Source: Pyrus communis | Lineage: Eukaryota > Streptophyta > Magnoliopsida > Rosales > Rosaceae | Length of the DNA: 64,000 nucleotides | Direction of reading: 5' to 3' | NCBI RefSeq assembly: GCF_963583255.1 | Contig: NC_084804.1 | Location: 21,520,061 to 21,584,060, forward strand | In this document: piece by piece, positions 24,524-34,543 of the stretch | Layout: the number at the start of each line of letters is the position of its first letter | Position numbering within the stretch: the first letter of the stretch is position 1 | Notes under the pieces: model-generated | Told to the model about the DNA's origin: nothing | What the model saw: the letters and a program-made list of their open reading frames with translations, nothing else | Database searches by the model: none | Translations under genes and position numbers: made by a program

Positions 24524-27500
24524 ATGAAGCTGGACGATACCAATTACTTGACTTGGCATTTCCAGATGCAGCTGTTGTTGGAAGGCTATGGCATTATGGG
24601 ATTTGTCGATGGGTCTACTTCTTGCCCTCCTCGATTTTCTGATGTGATTTCTGGGGATTCTGAAGTTGTTTCGGGTAGTACTACTGCGCAAGTTGAATCT
24701 GATGCATACAGGATTTGGAAAATGCATGACAAAGCGTTGATGCAGCTTATTTCTGCCACTCTTTTGCCTCCTGCAATTTCTTGTGCGATTGGGAGTACAA
24801 GTTCTCTGGATTTGTGGACTCGACTGAAAGAACAATTCTCTACTGTTACTCGATCTAGTATTTTCCAGATGAAATATGAGTTACAAACTATCAAGAAAGG
24901 TAATGATTCCATCACTCTGTATCTGCAAAGGATCAAGGAAGCTCGTGATTATTTGTCTGCTGCTGGTGTTCATTTTGACGATGATGATATTGTCATTCTT
25001 ACATTGACTGGTTTACCTTCTGAGTTCAATACCATTCGATCAGTCATTAGGGGCCGAGACACAGTTATTTCTTTGAAAGATCTTCGTTCCCAACTTCTTG
25101 CTGAAGAAGCAATGCTTGAAACTATGCATGCTGCTTCTTTGCTTACTGCTTTGGTTGCTCAACAGCCGGGGTTTTCTTCTAAGAATTCTGATGGTTTTAT
25201 GTCTCAGAACCACAACTCCAATTATCAGTATAATGGTTCTCGAGGGTTCAATAACAAGAATAAAGGCAGAGATCGGTTTCATTCCAATAACAAGTTTGGC
25301 ACCAAGCCCTTCCTTTCTAATTCTGGCCCTGGAATTTTGGGCAATTCTCCTCAACAGTTTGGTTCTTCTCCATTGATGACCTTCCAAATCTGTGGCAAGC
25401 CTAATCATCTTGCCACTACTTGTCGTTTTAGAAATACTCATGTTTCTCAAGGCTGCCAAATCTGTGGGAAAACTAATCATTTTGCTGATACTTGTCGATT
25501 TCGAAATACTGGGCTTAATTCAGGATGTCAAATCTGTGGGAACTCTAGTCATAGTGCTGAGTTTTGTTTCCAGAAGCGCTCTAATGATCCGATGACTGCC
25601 ATGTATGCTCACAACAACTCTGGAACTCAATCTATTTCTCCTCAGTCCTCTGCTTCATCTCAGCAAGTTTGGCTCACTGACTCAGGAGCAACTAATCACA
25701 TGACCACTGAGTTGCAGAATCTGTCTCTTGCAACTCCTTATCCATCCACTAAGACTATCCAAGCTGCCAATGGTGAAGGTTTAGCCATATCTCATATTGG
25801 CTCCACCACTCTTCACACTCCATTACAATCTCTGAAATTAAATTCTGTTTTATATGTTCCAAAATTAACACAGAATCTGCTGTCAGTTCATAGAATCTGC
25901 TTGGACAATAATTGTTGGATAATCTTTAATGCTTTTTGTTTCTGGATTCAGGACAAAACCACAGGGAGGATACTCTACAAAGGCCTGTGCAGTAATGGGG
26001 TGTATCCGATTCGTTCTTCCACATGGGGTGCTTCTTCAAAACTTGCCTATGCTGCTGCTTATCTTGGACAACAAGTGAATTCAAGATTATGGCACAACAG
26101 ACTAGGTCATCCTTCTAATCCTATAGTATCTCAGATTTTAAGAAAGTCCAGAGTGTCTTGTAGTCCTGATTCATTGCCTCTGTTGTGTTCTAACTGTCTG
26201 GAAGGCAAGTTTACAAAACTTCATTTTCCTGTGTCTCAGTTTAAGTCTGTAAAACCTTTTGAGATAGTTCATAGTGATGTTTGGGGTCCAGCTCCTTGTT
26301 TGTCCATTGAAGGGTTCAAGTATTATGTGACCTTCATTGATGAGTGTACTCGTTATACTTGGCTGTTTCCAATAAGTAATAAAAGTAATGTTTACTCAAC
26401 TTTTGTCTCTTTCTATCAATACATTTCAACTCAATTTGATGTCTCTGTGAAAACATTACAAACAGATGGGGGAGGGGAGTATATAGGGAAATCTTTTCAA
26501 GCCTTTCTTTTGAATAAAGGAATTCTTCATCATATGTCCTGTCCTCATACCCCTGAGCAAAACGGCCTAGCTGAGCGCAAACATAGGCATATAGTTGAGA
26601 CCTCCATTACTTTGTTACAAACAGCTTCTTTACCCTCTCTTTTTTGGTCCTATGCAGTTCAAACTTCTGTCTTTCTTATCAATAGGATGCCATCTTCTAC
26701 TTTGGATAATAAATCCCCTTTTGAGCTAATTTTTCATGCAATTCCCGAAATTCAACATCTTCGAGTTTTTGGTTGCTCTTGTTTCCCACTCTTGAGACCT
26801 TATAATAGTACTAAACTTCAACCTAGAACTACAAAATGTGTCTTCTTGGGGTATGCTACTAAATTTAAAGGGTATATCTGTTTTGAGGTGACTAAGAAAC
26901 GGTTCTATATATCAAGACATGTTCTTTTTGATGAATCTGAATTTCCTTATTCCAACCTAGTGTCTTCTGTTAAACCAGTTGATTCACCTGTCCTTATCTC
27001 TCATGTCTCTCCTTCTGGGTTGGTACCAAATAATGATAATGTGATGGTTGTGCCTTCTGTTTCTTCTTCTAGTTTGATGCAGTCTAGGTCCTCCCAGTCT
27101 GCTCCATCTAGGTCTGTAGCCCCTAGGTGTCACCCCATCACTGACCCCAGTTTGTCCAATGGATCTAGTCTGTCTATGCCCTCTGCACCATCCGGTACTC
27201 ATCCTTTCCCTGGTGATCTTCTTGAGACTGCCCCCATTACTAGCACAGCGGATCAACCCGTATCCTCTTCTGTTCCTGTGGTACCTGAATTTCAGCCTGA
27301 CCACCTCCAAGTAGTCCTCTCTGCTCCTTCCTTTAATTTGCATCCAATGCAAACTCGATCGAAGAGTGGTATTTCTAAGAAAATTGCCTTCTTGTCTGTG
27401 GTTCATGAAAATGGAGGGGCTGATCTTACTAAAGTAGAACCTGCTACCTATAAATCTGCCTTGACATCTCCTGTGTGGTGTGCAGCCATGAAAGAAGAAC

Positions 27501-28762
27501 TCTCAGCTCTACATAATCAAGGTACTTGGTCTTTGGTCCCTCTTCCTTCTCAAAAGAATTTAGTGGGCTGTAAATGGGTGTTTAAAATCAAGAAGACTGC
27601 TGATGGTTCTATAGGGAGGTATAAGGCCCGTTTAGTTGCAAAGGGGTTTAATCAAGAAGAGGGTATCGATTATGGGGAGACTTTCAGTCCTGTGGTAAAA
27701 CCAACCACTGTGAGACTTGTCATTGTTTTGGCTGCACACTATGGCTGGTGCTTAAGGCAGTTAGATGTGAAAAATGCCTTTTTACATGGCATTCTTCAAG
27801 AAGAGGTCTATATGTCCCAACCTCCTGGCTTTCATGATTCTAAACATGAGGGTTATGTGTGTAAGCTCCATAAGTCCTTGTATTGGTTGAAACAAGCCCC
27901 TAGGGCCTGGAATGACAGATTTACCAAGTTTCTCCCTTCTTTGGGTTTTCAGTCCACTTATTCTGATTCTTCCCTATTTGTCAAGCATGCTGGTGATTCT
28001 ATTGTGATTCTTTTATTGTATGTTGATGATATAATCATCACAGGCAGTGTCAGTCAATGTGTTACTGATATTATTCATGCCTTGGCACATGAGTTTGATA
28101 TTAAGGACTTGGGACCATTGCATTACTTTCTGGGGATTCAGATTGTGCAGCAACAAAATGGGATCTTTTTGTCTCAAGCTAAGTATATCACTGACCTTCT
28201 CACCAAGTCAGAAATGTTGTCTTCCAAGCCTTGTGCCACTCCCTGTTTACCTTATACTCGGTTATTGAAGGATGATGGGAAACCATATAACAATCCAGCC
28301 ATGTATAGGAGTCTTGTGGGTGCTCTTCAGTATCTAACATTCACAAGACCTGATATTGCTTTTGCAGTGCATCAAGTGAGTCAGTTTATGCAGGCCCCGA
28401 TGGAATCTCATTTTCTGGCAGTTAAGAGGGTTCTTCGATACCTTCGAGCTACACAAGGTCTTGGCATTCGTTATGTTAAGGGTGATTTGGATCTTAAAGC
28501 TTTTAGTGATGCAGATTGGGCAGGGGATCCAAATGATAGGCGTTCCACCACTGGTTTGGTTGTTTTTCTAGGCTCGAATCCGATCTCATGGTCCTCCAAG
28601 AAGCAACAAACTGTCTCTCGGTCATCCACAGAGGCCGAGTATCGGGCTTTGTCTTCTACAGCAGCTGAGATTGATTGGATTAAACAATTGTTGGGTTTTC
28701 TGCAGGTTTCTATATCTGACCCCCTACTCTGTATTGTGATAATCTTTCTGCTATTGCCTTAA
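24524..28762 (+). CDS. Copia Gag-Pol polyprotein, truncated by a late frameshift
   Basis: The first in-frame ATG is at 24524, giving 1412 aa; the frame is open from 24431 but has no earlier ATG. Gag comes first ('KLDDTNYLTW'), followed by three zinc knuckles at about 25390-25570. The first knuckle has Phe for its first Cys; the other two are complete CX2CX4HX4C. Protease has 'LTDSGATNHM' near 25675; integrase has 'LWHNRLGHPS' near 26087 and 'TDGGGEY' near 26463; RT has YVDD at 28018-28029; RNase H has 'DADWAG' near 28507 and 'SSTEAEYRAL' near 28623. The frame shifts within a run of five C at 28720-28724, ending at 28762 just before a conserved Cys-Asp pair. The last part of RNase H lies in another frame (next feature). 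Confidence 0.95.
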   Translation: MKLDDTNYLTWHFQMQLLLEGYGIMGFVDGSTSCPPRFSDVISGDSEVVSGSTTAQVESDAYRIWKMHDKALMQLISATLLPPAISCAIGSTSSLDLWTRLKEQFSTVTRSSIFQMKYELQTIKKGNDSITLYLQRIKEARDYLSAAGVHFDDDDIVILTLTGLPSEFNTIRSVIRGRDTVISLKDLRSQLLAEEAMLETMHAASLLTALVAQQPGFSSKNSDGFMSQNHNSNYQYNGSRGFNNKNKGRDRFHSNNKFGTKPFLSNSGPGILGNSPQQFGSSPLMTFQICGKPNHLATTCRFRNTHVSQGCQICGKTNHFADTCRFRNTGLNSGCQICGNSSHSAEFCFQKRSNDPMTAMYAHNNSGTQSISPQSSASSQQVWLTDSGATNHMTTELQNLSLATPYPSTKTIQAANGEGLAISHIGSTTLHTPLQSLKLNSVLYVPKLTQNLLSVHRICLDNNCWIIFNAFCFWIQDKTTGRILYKGLCSNGVYPIRSSTWGASSKLAYAAAYLGQQVNSRLWHNRLGHPSNPIVSQILRKSRVSCSPDSLPLLCSNCLEGKFTKLHFPVSQFKSVKPFEIVHSDVWGPAPCLSIEGFKYYVTFIDECTRYTWLFPISNKSNVYSTFVSFYQYISTQFDVSVKTLQTDGGGEYIGKSFQAFLLNKGILHHMSCPHTPEQNGLAERKHRHIVETSITLLQTASLPSLFWSYAVQTSVFLINRMPSSTLDNKSPFELIFHAIPEIQHLRVFGCSCFPLLRPYNSTKLQPRTTKCVFLGYATKFKGYICFEVTKKRFYISRHVLFDESEFPYSNLVSSVKPVDSPVLISHVSPSGLVPNNDNVMVVPSVSSSSLMQSRSSQSAPSRSVAPRCHPITDPSLSNGSSLSMPSAPSGTHPFPGDLLETAPITSTADQPVSSSVPVVPEFQPDHLQVVLSAPSFNLHPMQTRSKSGISKKIAFLSVVHENGGADLTKVEPATYKSALTSPVWCAAMKEELSALHNQGTWSLVPLPSQKNLVGCKWVFKIKKTADGSIGRYKARLVAKGFNQEEGIDYGETFSPVVKPTTVRLVIVLAAHYGWCLRQLDVKNAFLHGILQEEVYMSQPPGFHDSKHEGYVCKLHKSLYWLKQAPRAWNDRFTKFLPSLGFQSTYSDSSLFVKHAGDSIVILLLYVDDIIITGSVSQCVTDIIHALAHEFDIKDLGPLHYFLGIQIVQQQNGIFLSQAKYITDLLTKSEMLSSKPCATPCLPYTRLLKDDGKPYNNPAMYRSLVGALQYLTFTRPDIAFAVHQVSQFMQAPMESHFLAVKRVLRYLRATQGLGIRYVKGDLDLKAFSDADWAGDPNDRRSTTGLVVFLGSNPISWSSKKQQTVSRSSTEAEYRALSSTAAEIDWIKQLLGFLQVSISDPLLCIVIIFLLLP

Positions 28763-28983
28763 CATTGAATCCTGTCCAGCATCAACGAACTAAGCATATA
28801 GAGGTTGATATCCATTTTGTGCGCGAACGCGTTGCTAACCACCTTTTGCAAGTGCATTTTGTCTCTTCTGGTGAGCAGTTTGCTGATATTTTCACTAAGG
28901 GGTTGTCCGCGCCTTTGTTTCAGCTTCATTGCAACAATCTCCGGCTTAGTCTCACTGCCCCTGAGCTTGAGGGGGGATGTTAG
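28723..28983 (+). pseudogene. Out-of-frame RNase H C-terminus of the Copia element
   Basis: In the neighbouring frame the sequence reads as the conserved end of Copia RNase H ('RTKHIEVDIHFV', 'EQFADIFTKGL') and stops at the TAG of 28981-28983. That stop lies inside the first six bases of the 3' LTR (TGTTAG). The displacement from the main ORF is a single base in the C run at 28720-28724. It could be a real mutation or a homopolymer sequencing error. Confidence 0.85.
28966..28977 (+). other. Polypurine tract of the Copia element
   Basis: The purine-rich run 'ttgaggggggat' ends right before the 3' LTR at 28978, the site where plus-strand DNA synthesis starts in this class. Confidence 0.9.
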
Positions 28984-29239
28984 GAGTATTATATGAATGG
29001 ATGAGATGTTGCCAAATGTCAATAGATTAGTCTTGCAGTTATAAGGTTGTTAGAAGATAGCTTAGTTAGGAAGCTGTCTTATATAGTATAAATAGCCTTT
29101 GTAATGAAACAGTGAATGTTAATGAGAAAATAGTAAAATACAATTCAGAAATATATCTTGCTGTTCAAGTATTTCTTCTCTCTTTAATTCTCTCTCTATC
29201 TTCTTCTTCTTCTCTGATATCTGTTTAGATTGGTTTACA
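28978..29239 (+). repeat. 3' LTR of the young Copia element
   Basis: 262 bases reading identically to 23944-24205, followed by the target duplication 'tttcc' at 29240-29244. Confidence 0.95.
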
Positions 29240-29285
29240 TTTCCTTCCTTATCAATGAATATTGTACTTAATTTAAAAGAAATAA
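29240..29285 (+). other. Last bases of the split LINE
   Basis: After the Copia target duplication the LINE tail resumes with 'ttccttatcaatgaatatt' and ends in an A-rich stretch. The position of the LINE end is approximate. Confidence 0.6.
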
Positions 29286-30274
29286 AGGAAAGGAAGAAAG
29301 AGATTGTAGAGAAAGGAATGGAATGTACTTAGAAGTGAACACACACACACACACACACATCCTATGAAGTTATAATTAGTGGAGATAACTAAAATGATCA
29401 GTACTTAGTGCTCAACACTTCCTCTTATATTGAGTATTATACACACGAACAAATGGTCTCTCTTTTCTGGAACGTTTACTTATAAGAAATGGATTTGCAT
29501 CTTTGATATCTTTGTATTTACTAAAAAGTAATGCTAGAAAAACCAAATTTATAAACTAAATGACGTGTTACTAATAAAAAATAAGCACATTGATCGATAC
29601 TTGGTTAATAATCCAGTTATCTACAACCACATCATTTGGTTTACAAATTTAGTTTAAAAAATTTAGTCTGCCTAGCATTATCCTTTACTAAAATAAAAGG
29701 ATTAAGTGAGTGGGCCATTAGTCTGCCTAGCATTATCCTGAAAAATGAAGATATATATAGGGTTTGTTTATCTCATACTCATTCCTTCTTATACCCATTC
29801 ATTCTCATACCCCTTCATTCTTATCCCCTGAGTGAAGTTGCCCTAATATCATTATTGATTACCATTTTAAAAGCTTAAGCTAAAAAGTGAGGAACCAAAC
29901 GGATTAAACATTTAGGCCTCGCTTGGCGTCTCTAACCCACTGTGTTGAAGGGCATATTGAAGGAAGAAATTTCTGTCCACCTTGAAAGTAAAAGTTTGAT
30001 TAAAACTAACCCATTCCAATCCCTCTAAAATGGTAGAATTACAAGTGACAAGTCTACTTCATGTTTGATCCATTTTTAATCCCGTCAAATGAAAAATCAT
30101 TAACTCCTACTTTCAATTTATCTTGATTCCATGACTTATCCACTCCAAAACCAATTCTAGGGTGGAGACCAAACAAGCTTTTAGTTGACTATATCTCCAG
30201 ACAAGGGTTAGAGTGTTTGTGGATCAGGAAGTAACTATTTAGTTTGTTCAAGAGTGTTTTAGTTCGATTATTAA
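29286..30274. other. Intergenic with a small MITE and a CA repeat
   Basis: Contains an (AC)n run at 29339-29359 and a MITE at 29529-29680. The 80-codon frame at 29636-29878 overlaps the MITE and has no recognisable product. Nothing else stands out. Confidence 0.5.
29529..29680. mobile_element. MITE with long inverted ends
   Basis: Both ends read 'taatgctag' inward, followed by related inner arms 'aaccaaatttataaact' at the left and the inverse of 'agtttacaaattt'-like sequence at the right. It is about 150 bases long and non-coding. A TA target duplication (Stowaway-like) is possible, but the border cannot be fixed. Confidence 0.55.
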
Positions 30275-30500
30275 TTTTTTTTTTTTTTGAACAATGAATA
30301 TTATCTACACTAAAGGAGATGAGGGTAGTTTAACAACCGGTATTATCCAAACTAAGGGGGATGGGGGTGGGCTTAGCCTCACAATGGGTCCTTAATTATG
30401 TGGTTCAAATTCTCCTTTAAAAAAATTGAACTTAACTTTTCTTACTTACAAATGAAGAGGAATAATATTAGAATTATTAGTTCAATTGGCATGGTAAATA
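30275..30500 (-). mobile_element. tRNA-derived SINE, copy 1
   Basis: Read on the minus strand it ends in a poly-A run (T run 30275-30288), preceded by the family end 'agataatattcattgttc'. An internal segment is duplicated ('tattatctacacta' and 'tattatccaaacta'). It is related to the copies at 31643, 34760 and 35180. The 5' end is approximate. Confidence 0.65.
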
Positions 30501-31642
30501 AAAGTAAAATCTCTATTGGAGCCCAGTTTTTCAAAACTAAACCCAATCAACTAATGGGCTAGATTCTCATGAACCCACGTATCTTGGGTTTTCAAATATT
30601 CCGTCCGCATTCAGCAAAAACAACTCAAAGTAATACCAGGCTCTGTCATGATTACAGCAAAATGGTTGGTATATTTCCAATTGAACATGTTGCTCTGTTT
30701 GTCGGGGCATTCGGATGTTAAAACATCTTGCTGCTATCATCTCGTACCATTATTTTTTCACAGCACTGATGAACATAGTTGATCCACTTCCTGACAACTT
30801 AAAACATGCGATAAGCTTCTAGATTTTATTTCACACCTATTATTTTATGAAAGTATTCTTGTTTAGTTCAACGAAGCATCATCTCTTTCAAAACGAAAAG
30901 AACAAGTTAAATTTAAATCTAGGGTTCATTGGAAGTAAATCCTCCGAAACTCTCTTTCATAATCAAAATTACTTAAAGCTCCGTTTTGAATGAATAACCC
31001 CAACTATCATTGCATTGCAGTCTAGGGCAGTAAACCCCCGTAAGAGGTGGGGAAGATTCAAAGAGGAATTTCAGCCTTTTCCTAACCACCATCTTGTGAT
31101 TCATTAACACCAATAATAAAACCCAGAACATGTTGTATAAAATACAGGCCTAAACTTTGTCCCCAACCAATAGGCTAACCTGTGATGGTTCACTAACATT
31201 ATCTATTGAGATCCATCAATTTACTAACTAAAGAGTATAGGGTGTAGTTTAACTTGTCCCAAAGAATTGGACAAATTTAAATTTATGCAACAAAAACAGA
31301 ACCATTTATAATTAGAAATTGTTCGTTGTAGAGTGAAACAAAAGTAAGCTGTAAACAAACCTAGCTATTTGATTTTTACTCCTTTCTCCTCTCCGTATCT
31401 CATTGGTCGAATATTTCCAAAAGAAACGTAATATGGTTGTTCTACATAAGTCATGCATTACATAGTGCATGACCTTACTACGGAGTGTGTGAGCACTCTA
31501 CTCTAGCTGTAGCCTCACGCGTGAAAAGAAGAGTTGTTCAAGTCCATATAAATATAATGTTTGCTTTGACTACTAGTGTAGTCCAAATCCCACATCGAGT
31601 AAGATGAAGTATGTAGAAATGATCTATATAAATACACCATTT
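30501..31642. other. Intergenic, nothing recognised
   Basis: A/T-rich, no open frame or repeat that I can support. Confidence 0.5.
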
Positions 31643-31819
31643 TCATTTATTTTTTATTTTTGAACAAATGATACTATTTACACTAAAAGGGAGGGGGATC
31701 CTGGGCTTAGCTGTACAATGGGTAGCAATAATTTGGTTCAAATTGCGCGAGAATCGAATATAAGATCTCTTACTTATAAGTGAAAAGGAATATCACTAGA
31801 CCGTAGTACTAGGTGGCAT
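31643..31819 (-). mobile_element. tRNA-derived SINE, copy 2, with target duplication
   Basis: About 177 bases, minus orientation, flanked by a 13-base direct repeat with one mismatch ('aaatacaccattt' 31630-31642, 'aaaaacaccattt' 31820-31832). A box-B-like 'attcgattctcg' occurs on the minus strand near 31755, and the tail is A/T-rich. The duplication confirms transposition by target-primed reverse transcription. Confidence 0.8.
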
Positions 31820-31832
31820 AAAAACACCATTT

Positions 31833-33183
31833 AACTAAGCAAAAATTGTCTCAATGAGTCAAGTATCATGTCCTCACTGGCCACCACCCAAGATATCTTG
31901 GATTTTTTTTCCTTAACAACACTTTATTAAATTCACCCTTGAAAGAGGCAACTTTTCTTCGAGACCTAGAGCCTAGAGCCACTGAATGTCGTTGCATAAT
32001 TGATCGTTTAATTTGATTTAACAACTTAAAATTTGTGATTAAGTAACTGTAAATTTGATTCAACAGCTTAAAGAATGTCGTCAAAAAAATATGGTTGAAA
32101 AAGATGGAAAGATGGAGAGCATAACAGAAAGGGTTACAAATCCCCTATTTATTGACAAAATTAGAAGAGAGAAATTATGAGGTTGGGACCCAAATGTTGT
32201 AATATATCATATTGGTGGACAAATTGAACTCCCATATGCTATTGTGACTAAAAGAGTAGCAAACAAAGTTGGGTTGGCATGTGAGCACTAGTAGCCATCA
32301 CAACACAAAGAATATGAACAAAGCCATGTGATTACAATGCTTTTATTCCACAAACATGTGACCATCATCTTCAATACTTTCAAGCCACATTATATGAGAA
32401 AATGTTTATATTGTTATTTTTGTATCGTTTCATAACGGATTAACAGGCGGTTCAAGAAATTACCAAACCTAACCATTAGCCATCTTTGGAAACCATAAAC
32501 CACCCCACCCCCTCCCTCTCCCTCTCTTTGATTTTAGTGAACGGATTAACAAGTGATTCAAGAAATTACCAAACCTAACCATTAGCCATCTCTGGTTTTA
32601 GTGATTGGGCTTGTAAGGGCTTAAGTTATGGTGTTACTGAATTATAACTATTTAAAATTCCACAAACAAAAGGGCCCAGTCAAAGCTGGTCACAAACAAG
32701 AATGATGAATGATTTGATGTGCCACCAACTCATTCAAACGAGTGAGTGGAAATTAGGGTGGCCAATGACAATCACTATTTCATAATCTCCAATGGATTTT
32801 TCGTCTCACTTATGAGAGTGCAGTTCTATGTATGAAAATGCTACGAATTAAAATAAAATGATATTATCTACCTTTAACAAACTAATTAAACATTCGTTTT
32901 TTCTTTTTTTTTTCCCTGAAAAATTAAAATAAAAAAAAATTCACGAGAAGAACACATTTAAACTTTGTCCTCTGAAATTTTAATTTGCAACTTTTCTTAA
33001 TCATCTAAACAAAAATGCTTACATACAAAATACACAAAAAAATTACAATTTTTTTATATACCAATAACCTACAACCTCAATTTTCACTTTCCTTTTTCTT
33101 TTTCTTTTTTCTACTAAGAATCTGAAAATTTGAGATTAAGAAAATTAATGAGAAACGGAAGAAAAAACAGAAAAAGTGAAATT
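31833..33183. other. Intergenic downstream of the U-box gene
   Basis: Contains a direct duplication of about 55 bases (32434-32488 and 32540-32594). The 72-codon minus-strand frame at 31866-32084 is not recognised. The last 200 bases are the probable 3' untranslated region of the U-box gene. Confidence 0.5.
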
Positions 33184-34434
33184 TCAAAAGGGCACTACGA
33201 GCTCACTGCAAACGAAATCGTCTGAATTTCCTACAGAGTCCTCGGGCCACGAATCCCGAAGCAGCTTCAGCAGCAGCTGCGCCTTCCGCTTGGCCCGCTC
33301 CGTACAATCACTCTGCACCAACAGCAACAGCTGCGTCAGAACCCCCGCCGCCACGGCCTCGTTTTTGCTCTTCTCCGACGCCGAGCACAGCGACAGCAAC
33401 GCTCCCGCCGCGTACTCCGTCGCCCGGTCCGAGATCTTCAGAATCGTCTTCACCAGCAGCGGCACAGTCAGCCCGTGCGCAGCAAACGCCGCGCAACCCT
33501 CGGGGACTCTGCATAGCAGCTCGATCGTCGCGAGTGCACGCTCCGAGTCGCATTTCTCGAAATCCGCCAAGACGTTGATTAACGTTTCGGGCGCGCCGGC
33601 CGATACGGCCTTATTTCGGGTCTCTTTCACAAGACACAGAGCGAAGACCGCCTTCACGCCGATTTTGAGGGCGCGCGGGTAGGCGATCGGATTTCGGAGA
33701 ATTGAAACGACGCCGTGGTGGATTTCGTCCACATTGCTAACCTGCGCTCGTAGCTCCGCCGTTCGCGACCCGGCCAGGACGTTCTCGATCAACGCGGCCG
33801 AGTTGACTCGGACCTCCATGGAGGGGTGCTGCACAAGGTGAGACAGGTACGCGACCCGGTCAGGATCTGATGCCACCGCAGCGCAGTCGGACTCAGGGAG
33901 CGGGAACAGAACGAGAAGCGCGAGCGCCTCGTGAGTCAACTCGGACGATTCGGAATTGGTATCGGAGAAAACGAGCTCAAGGAGAATTTCGCGGGAGTTT
34001 TGAGAGGAGATGGTGGAGCGATTCTTGTCGAGGTCGCGGGCAAGGCCGCGCAGGCGGCGGAGGGCGGAGACTCGGGTCGGGTAAGGGTTGGAATTCGATG
34101 CAGATTGAGCAAGAAGGTGGCGGATGTGGGTGGGGTCGGCGGGCTGTTTAGGAGTGGGAATGCGCTCGACGCCGAAAGAGCGGTTGGCGACGCACCATTC
34201 CTGGATGAGGCGGCGGAGGGTGTGGTTGGGAATAAGAGTGAATTCGGAGAGCGGGGCCCGGGTGACGGGGCAGGTGATGTTGCCGGTGGTGACCCAAGAC
34301 TCGATGCTGGGACGGTCGTAGGTCTGGCCGGTGCTGACCGTGACGGGGTCGCGCATGAGCTCTAAGGATATGGGACACCTAAAGTGGTATGGTATCTGTA
34401 CCCCCAAATCCAACGGCTCTAAACTCCCGGGCAT
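33184..34434 (-). CDS. PUB26-like: Plant U-box E3 ubiquitin ligase, PUB25/26-like
   Basis: A single-exon gene of 416 aa from the ATG at 34434-34432. Residues about 14-87 form the U-box ('IPYHFRCPISLELMRDPVTV', 'GQTYDRPSIESW', 'CPVTRAPLSEFTLIPNHTLR'), which recruits a ubiquitin-charged E2. The rest is Leu/Ala-rich helical repeat of ARM type ('SMEVRVNSAALIENVLAG', 'ERALATIELLCRVPEGCAAF', 'ATEYAAGALLSLCSASEKSK'), used for substrate binding. Length and lack of introns fit Arabidopsis PUB25/PUB26, cytoplasmic ligases known from cold and immune signalling; that role is transferred from the family. An upstream in-frame ATG at 34626 would add 64 residues, but it lies upstream of a TATA box, so the MPGSLEP start is preferred. 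Coding GC is markedly higher than in flanking DNA. Confidence 0.95.
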   Translation of the reverse strand: MPGSLEPLDLGVQIPYHFRCPISLELMRDPVTVSTGQTYDRPSIESWVTTGNITCPVTRAPLSEFTLIPNHTLRRLIQEWCVANRSFGVERIPTPKQPADPTHIRHLLAQSASNSNPYPTRVSALRRLRGLARDLDKNRSTISSQNSREILLELVFSDTNSESSELTHEALALLVLFPLPESDCAAVASDPDRVAYLSHLVQHPSMEVRVNSAALIENVLAGSRTAELRAQVSNVDEIHHGVVSILRNPIAYPRALKIGVKAVFALCLVKETRNKAVSAGAPETLINVLADFEKCDSERALATIELLCRVPEGCAAFAAHGLTVPLLVKTILKISDRATEYAAGALLSLCSASEKSKNEAVAAGVLTQLLLLVQSDCTERAKRKAQLLLKLLRDSWPEDSVGNSDDFVCSELVVPF

Positions 34435-34535
34435 TTGTGCGTCTCTCTCTCTCTGTTGGTTGCTAAATCTTTGGGGGGTCTCTGCAAATTCTGATTTGGA
34501 TTTGGCTAAGTTACGCTTTGCTGGGTATATGGTGG

Positions 34536-34543
34536 CTTTTATA
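34536..34543 (-). promoter_or_regulatory. TATA box of the U-box gene
   Basis: 'TATAAAAG' on the minus strand, about 100 bases upstream of the ATG at 34434, predicts a start near 34505 and a leader of about 70 bases. It supports the downstream start codon. Confidence 0.6.

Larger units (their letters stand above)
23944..29239 (+). mobile_element. Young, nearly intact Copia LTR retrotransposon
   Basis: A 5296-base element with 262-base LTRs (23944-24205, 28978-29239) that read as identical, a 5-base target duplication TTTCC, TG...CA termini, a primer-binding site at 24206-24217 and a purine tract ending at 28977. The single polyprotein has the order gag, protease, integrase, RT, RNase H, which defines Copia. 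Short LTRs and compact size suggest the Ale/Retrofit group, but this is only an impression. Identical LTRs mean a recent insertion. The only coding break I see is a frameshift close to the end of RNase H. Confidence 0.95.

Noticed and set aside
24427..24642. Short frames overlapping the Copia polyprotein (also 24503-25480, 26984-27406, 28047-28268)
   Set aside because: Out-of-frame or antisense shadows of the long gag-pol ORF.
33308..34378. Several long frames overlapping the U-box gene on both strands
   Set aside because: Shadows caused by the GC-rich coding sequence of the U-box gene. None has a recognisable domain.
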